Shown: positions 14,193-15,439 of the stretch, piece after piece
Numbering within the stretch: the first letter of the stretch is position 1
Layout of the letters: each line of letters begins with the position of its first letter
From: JANQRV01 sp964533785
GTDB taxonomy: Bacteria; Bacteroidota; Bacteroidia; Chitinophagales; Saprospiraceae
DNA: 15,439 nucleotides
Assembly (NCBI GenBank): GCA_964533785.1
Contig: CAZHNG010000149.1
Location: 1 to 15,439, forward strand
Direction of reading: 5' to 3'
Notes under the pieces: generated by a model
Told to the model about the DNA's origin: nothing
Seen by the model: only the letters and a program-made list of their open reading frames with translations
Database searches by the model: none
Made by a program: the position numbers and the translations under genes

Positions 14193-15320
14193 CTACCTGA
14201 TCATCACCTCCCAATACCGCGTTCGCCGCGAAACGCCATCGGGACCACGCACTTCAAGCGTTATGACCTTATGCACCCCTTTTTCCTCAAACCGATGGAC
14301 CGGATGTTGTTCCTCCGAAGTATGGCCATCCCCAAAATCCCATTTCCAGTGATCGATTTCGCCAATAGATTCGTCCCGGAAGGCGACCACTCCCCTATCC
14401 GTATCGATGATCTTAAACGTCCATTTGGCACGTAAGGACGCTTGCAGTGACGCTTCTAGCGGCATCAACCGAAAGGCACATAAATAAGTGGCATCTTTGA
14501 CCATGCGGGTATCGTGCGATAGGTTGACATGCCCTTCACGCTCGGCGCCATCAAAATCCAGGATGGACCAGGACAATCCAATGACTTTATCTTCGTACAA
14601 TTTTGATTCCACTGCCCTTTCCGGCCCGGAGTGCGGCGCATAATCATAAGGCGTAATCCAGAACTCCAGCGTTAATTTACCGCTTTCCCCCGGCTGAAAA
14701 TCAAAATCATAGGCATAATTGGCGTGCGGAAATTCGGCAATCCAGTGCTGACTGCCCCAAATCAGCGTCCAGGCATTATTCACGGGAGGGGTATAGATAT
14801 GATAATTCTGGGCGTGCACCCCGCTGAAGGTGAAATGATTGTCCAGGTAGGCTTGATTGCGGCCGTCCCATTTCAGTTCCTCTTTGGGATATACGGGATT
14901 AAAAATGAAAGGTCCTCCGGAGAGATCGCCATCCACAACGATCTCAAAAATATCATTGAGGTATCCTTTGGGGTTAAAGCGGCCGAAATCCCAGTAGTCA
15001 TCGTAGGCTTCGTATAAGAAGTACAAGCGGTTCAGTCCTTTCACCCACCCAACGGTAACGCGTACGTCAAGATCTGTTGTATCGATCGGATAAGACATTC
15101 CGTCTTCGGTATCCTTAAGCAGGTCGGTTCCGTAAACATAAGTGTCCGGAACCATTACCCAATCCGAGGCATCACCATCGATCCTCGGCATCTGATCTTT
15201 AGGAAACTGAAAAACGTTGAAGATCTTTCCGTCGCGATTCGTCTGGTAATTCGGTGTAGATTGGGCTAACAGCGTAGCAAATGATGCGGGAATAAGGCTA
15301 AGTAAAATCCATCCTTTCAT
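14193..15320 (-). CDS. Secreted CBM9-like plus PKD domain protein
   Basis: A 375-residue exported protein with a signal peptide at about 1-20 (GWILLSLIPASFATLLAQ). Residues 32-290 resemble a family 9 carbohydrate-binding type domain: a typical opening PRIDGDASDW (45-54), then LDVRVTVGW and RLYFLYEAYDDYWDF, and NDIFEIVVDGDLSGG. The C-terminal part (about 300-372) is a PKD-like beta-sandwich with the hallmark WDFGDG at 327-332. The combination suggests glycan binding at the cell surface or in secretion; there is no catalytic domain. I start at ATG 15320, which directly precedes the signal peptide. A longer frame upstream runs through the tandem array from a TTG and is not believed. Confidence 0.8.
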   Translation of the reverse strand: MKGWILLSLIPASFATLLAQSTPNYQTNRDGKIFNVFQFPKDQMPRIDGDASDWVMVPDTYVYGTDLLKDTEDGMSYPIDTTDLDVRVTVGWVKGLNRLYFLYEAYDDYWDFGRFNPKGYLNDIFEIVVDGDLSGGPFIFNPVYPKEELKWDGRNQAYLDNHFTFSGVHAQNYHIYTPPVNNAWTLIWGSQHWIAEFPHANYAYDFDFQPGESGKLTLEFWITPYDYAPHSGPERAVESKLYEDKVIGLSWSILDFDGAEREGHVNLSHDTRMVKDATYLCAFRLMPLEASLQASLRAKWTFKIIDTDRGVVAFRDESIGEIDHWKWDFGDGHTSEEQHPVHRFEEKGVHKVITLEVRGPDGVSRRTRYWEVMIR

Positions 15321-15353
15321 GGAGCAAACAGTTATATTCTTTGATGTAATGGT

Positions 15354-15439
15354 TAACAATGAGCGATGAACAATGAGCGATGAGCGATGAACAATGAGCA
15401 ATGAGCGATGAACAATGAGCAATGAGCGATGAACAATGA
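15354..15439. repeat. Heptamer minisatellite with three unit variants
   Basis: A 7-bp-period array that reaches the right edge of the window. Calling GAGCGAT A, GAACAAT B and GAGCAAT C, the order from 15361 is A B A A B C A B C A B plus GA, so the right part repeats as a 21-bp ABC unit. A diverged copy (TAACAAT, 15354-15360) precedes it. The array lies 33 bp upstream of the CBM9/PKD start codon, inside its probable promoter region. The unit is unrelated to CGTCTAG at the other edge, although the period is the same. Confidence 0.95.

Noticed and set aside
15321..15422. In-frame N-terminal extension of the CBM9/PKD gene encoding repeats of LIVHRSL
   Set aside because: It starts at a TTG and is encoded by the tandem array itself; a proper signal peptide begins at the ATG at 15320.

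Overview
The window looks like chromosomal DNA of a Bacteroidota bacterium, most like the Saprospiria/Lewinella side of the phylum; this is inferred from gene content, not from a marker gene. Supporting signs are several start regions without a clear Shine-Dalgarno, promoter-like boxes of the Bacteroidota type (TTTG ... TAnnTTTG), many type II lipoproteins (one with an acidic stretch right after the Cys, as in Bacteroidota surface lipoproteins), a CBM9-like/DUF5916 outer-membrane protein, a FAS1 lipoprotein and a PKD protein. No rRNA, tRNA, CRISPR, transposase, integrase or phage gene was seen.

Layout: every gene is on the minus strand except one three-gene cassette. 1-52 is a 7-bp tandem repeat; a MORN-type repeat protein (39-785) ends inside it. 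Next come a secreted Ca-dependent PI-PLC lipoprotein (872-1993), a six-helix K+ channel (2141-2803), a DUF5615/DUF433 toxin-antitoxin pair (2824-3416) and a structured intergenic stretch with a strong terminator (3489-3672). A lipoprotein c-type cytochrome (3680-4120) and a 755-residue CBM9-like/DUF5916 outer-membrane barrel (4272-6539) follow. The plus-strand cassette at 6899-8379 is a tripartite HipBST system: HipB repressor, HipS (detached HipA N-subdomain) and HipT (kinase core). It overlaps its convergent neighbour by 23 bp. On the minus strand again are a probable six-hairpin glycosidase-like secreted protein (8357-10231) with an amidohydrolase-2 lactonase-like enzyme upstream (10308-11237), a repeat-rich intergenic island (11238-11812), a two-domain fasciclin lipoprotein (11813-12757), a secreted protein of unknown function (12931-13863) and a CBM9-like plus PKD secreted protein (14193-15320). 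The right edge (15354-15439) is a second, unrelated 7-bp tandem array.

Functionally there are three themes: secreted or surface proteins for handling glycans and lipids; two toxin-antitoxin modules (HipBST and DUF433/DUF5615, the latter leading into the K+ channel gene); and an unusual load of short-period repeats. Both window edges lie in 7-bp arrays of different sequence, short copies of the left array recur at 2052-2070 and 11531-11546, and the 11.3-11.7 kb island holds inverted octamer arrays, a 51-nt hairpin and a 17-bp palindrome. The most interesting items are the HipBST cassette with its inverted operator-like boxes and the heptamer arrays, one of which supplies a gene's stop codon. 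Both edges in repeats may simply mean this is a contig broken at repeats.
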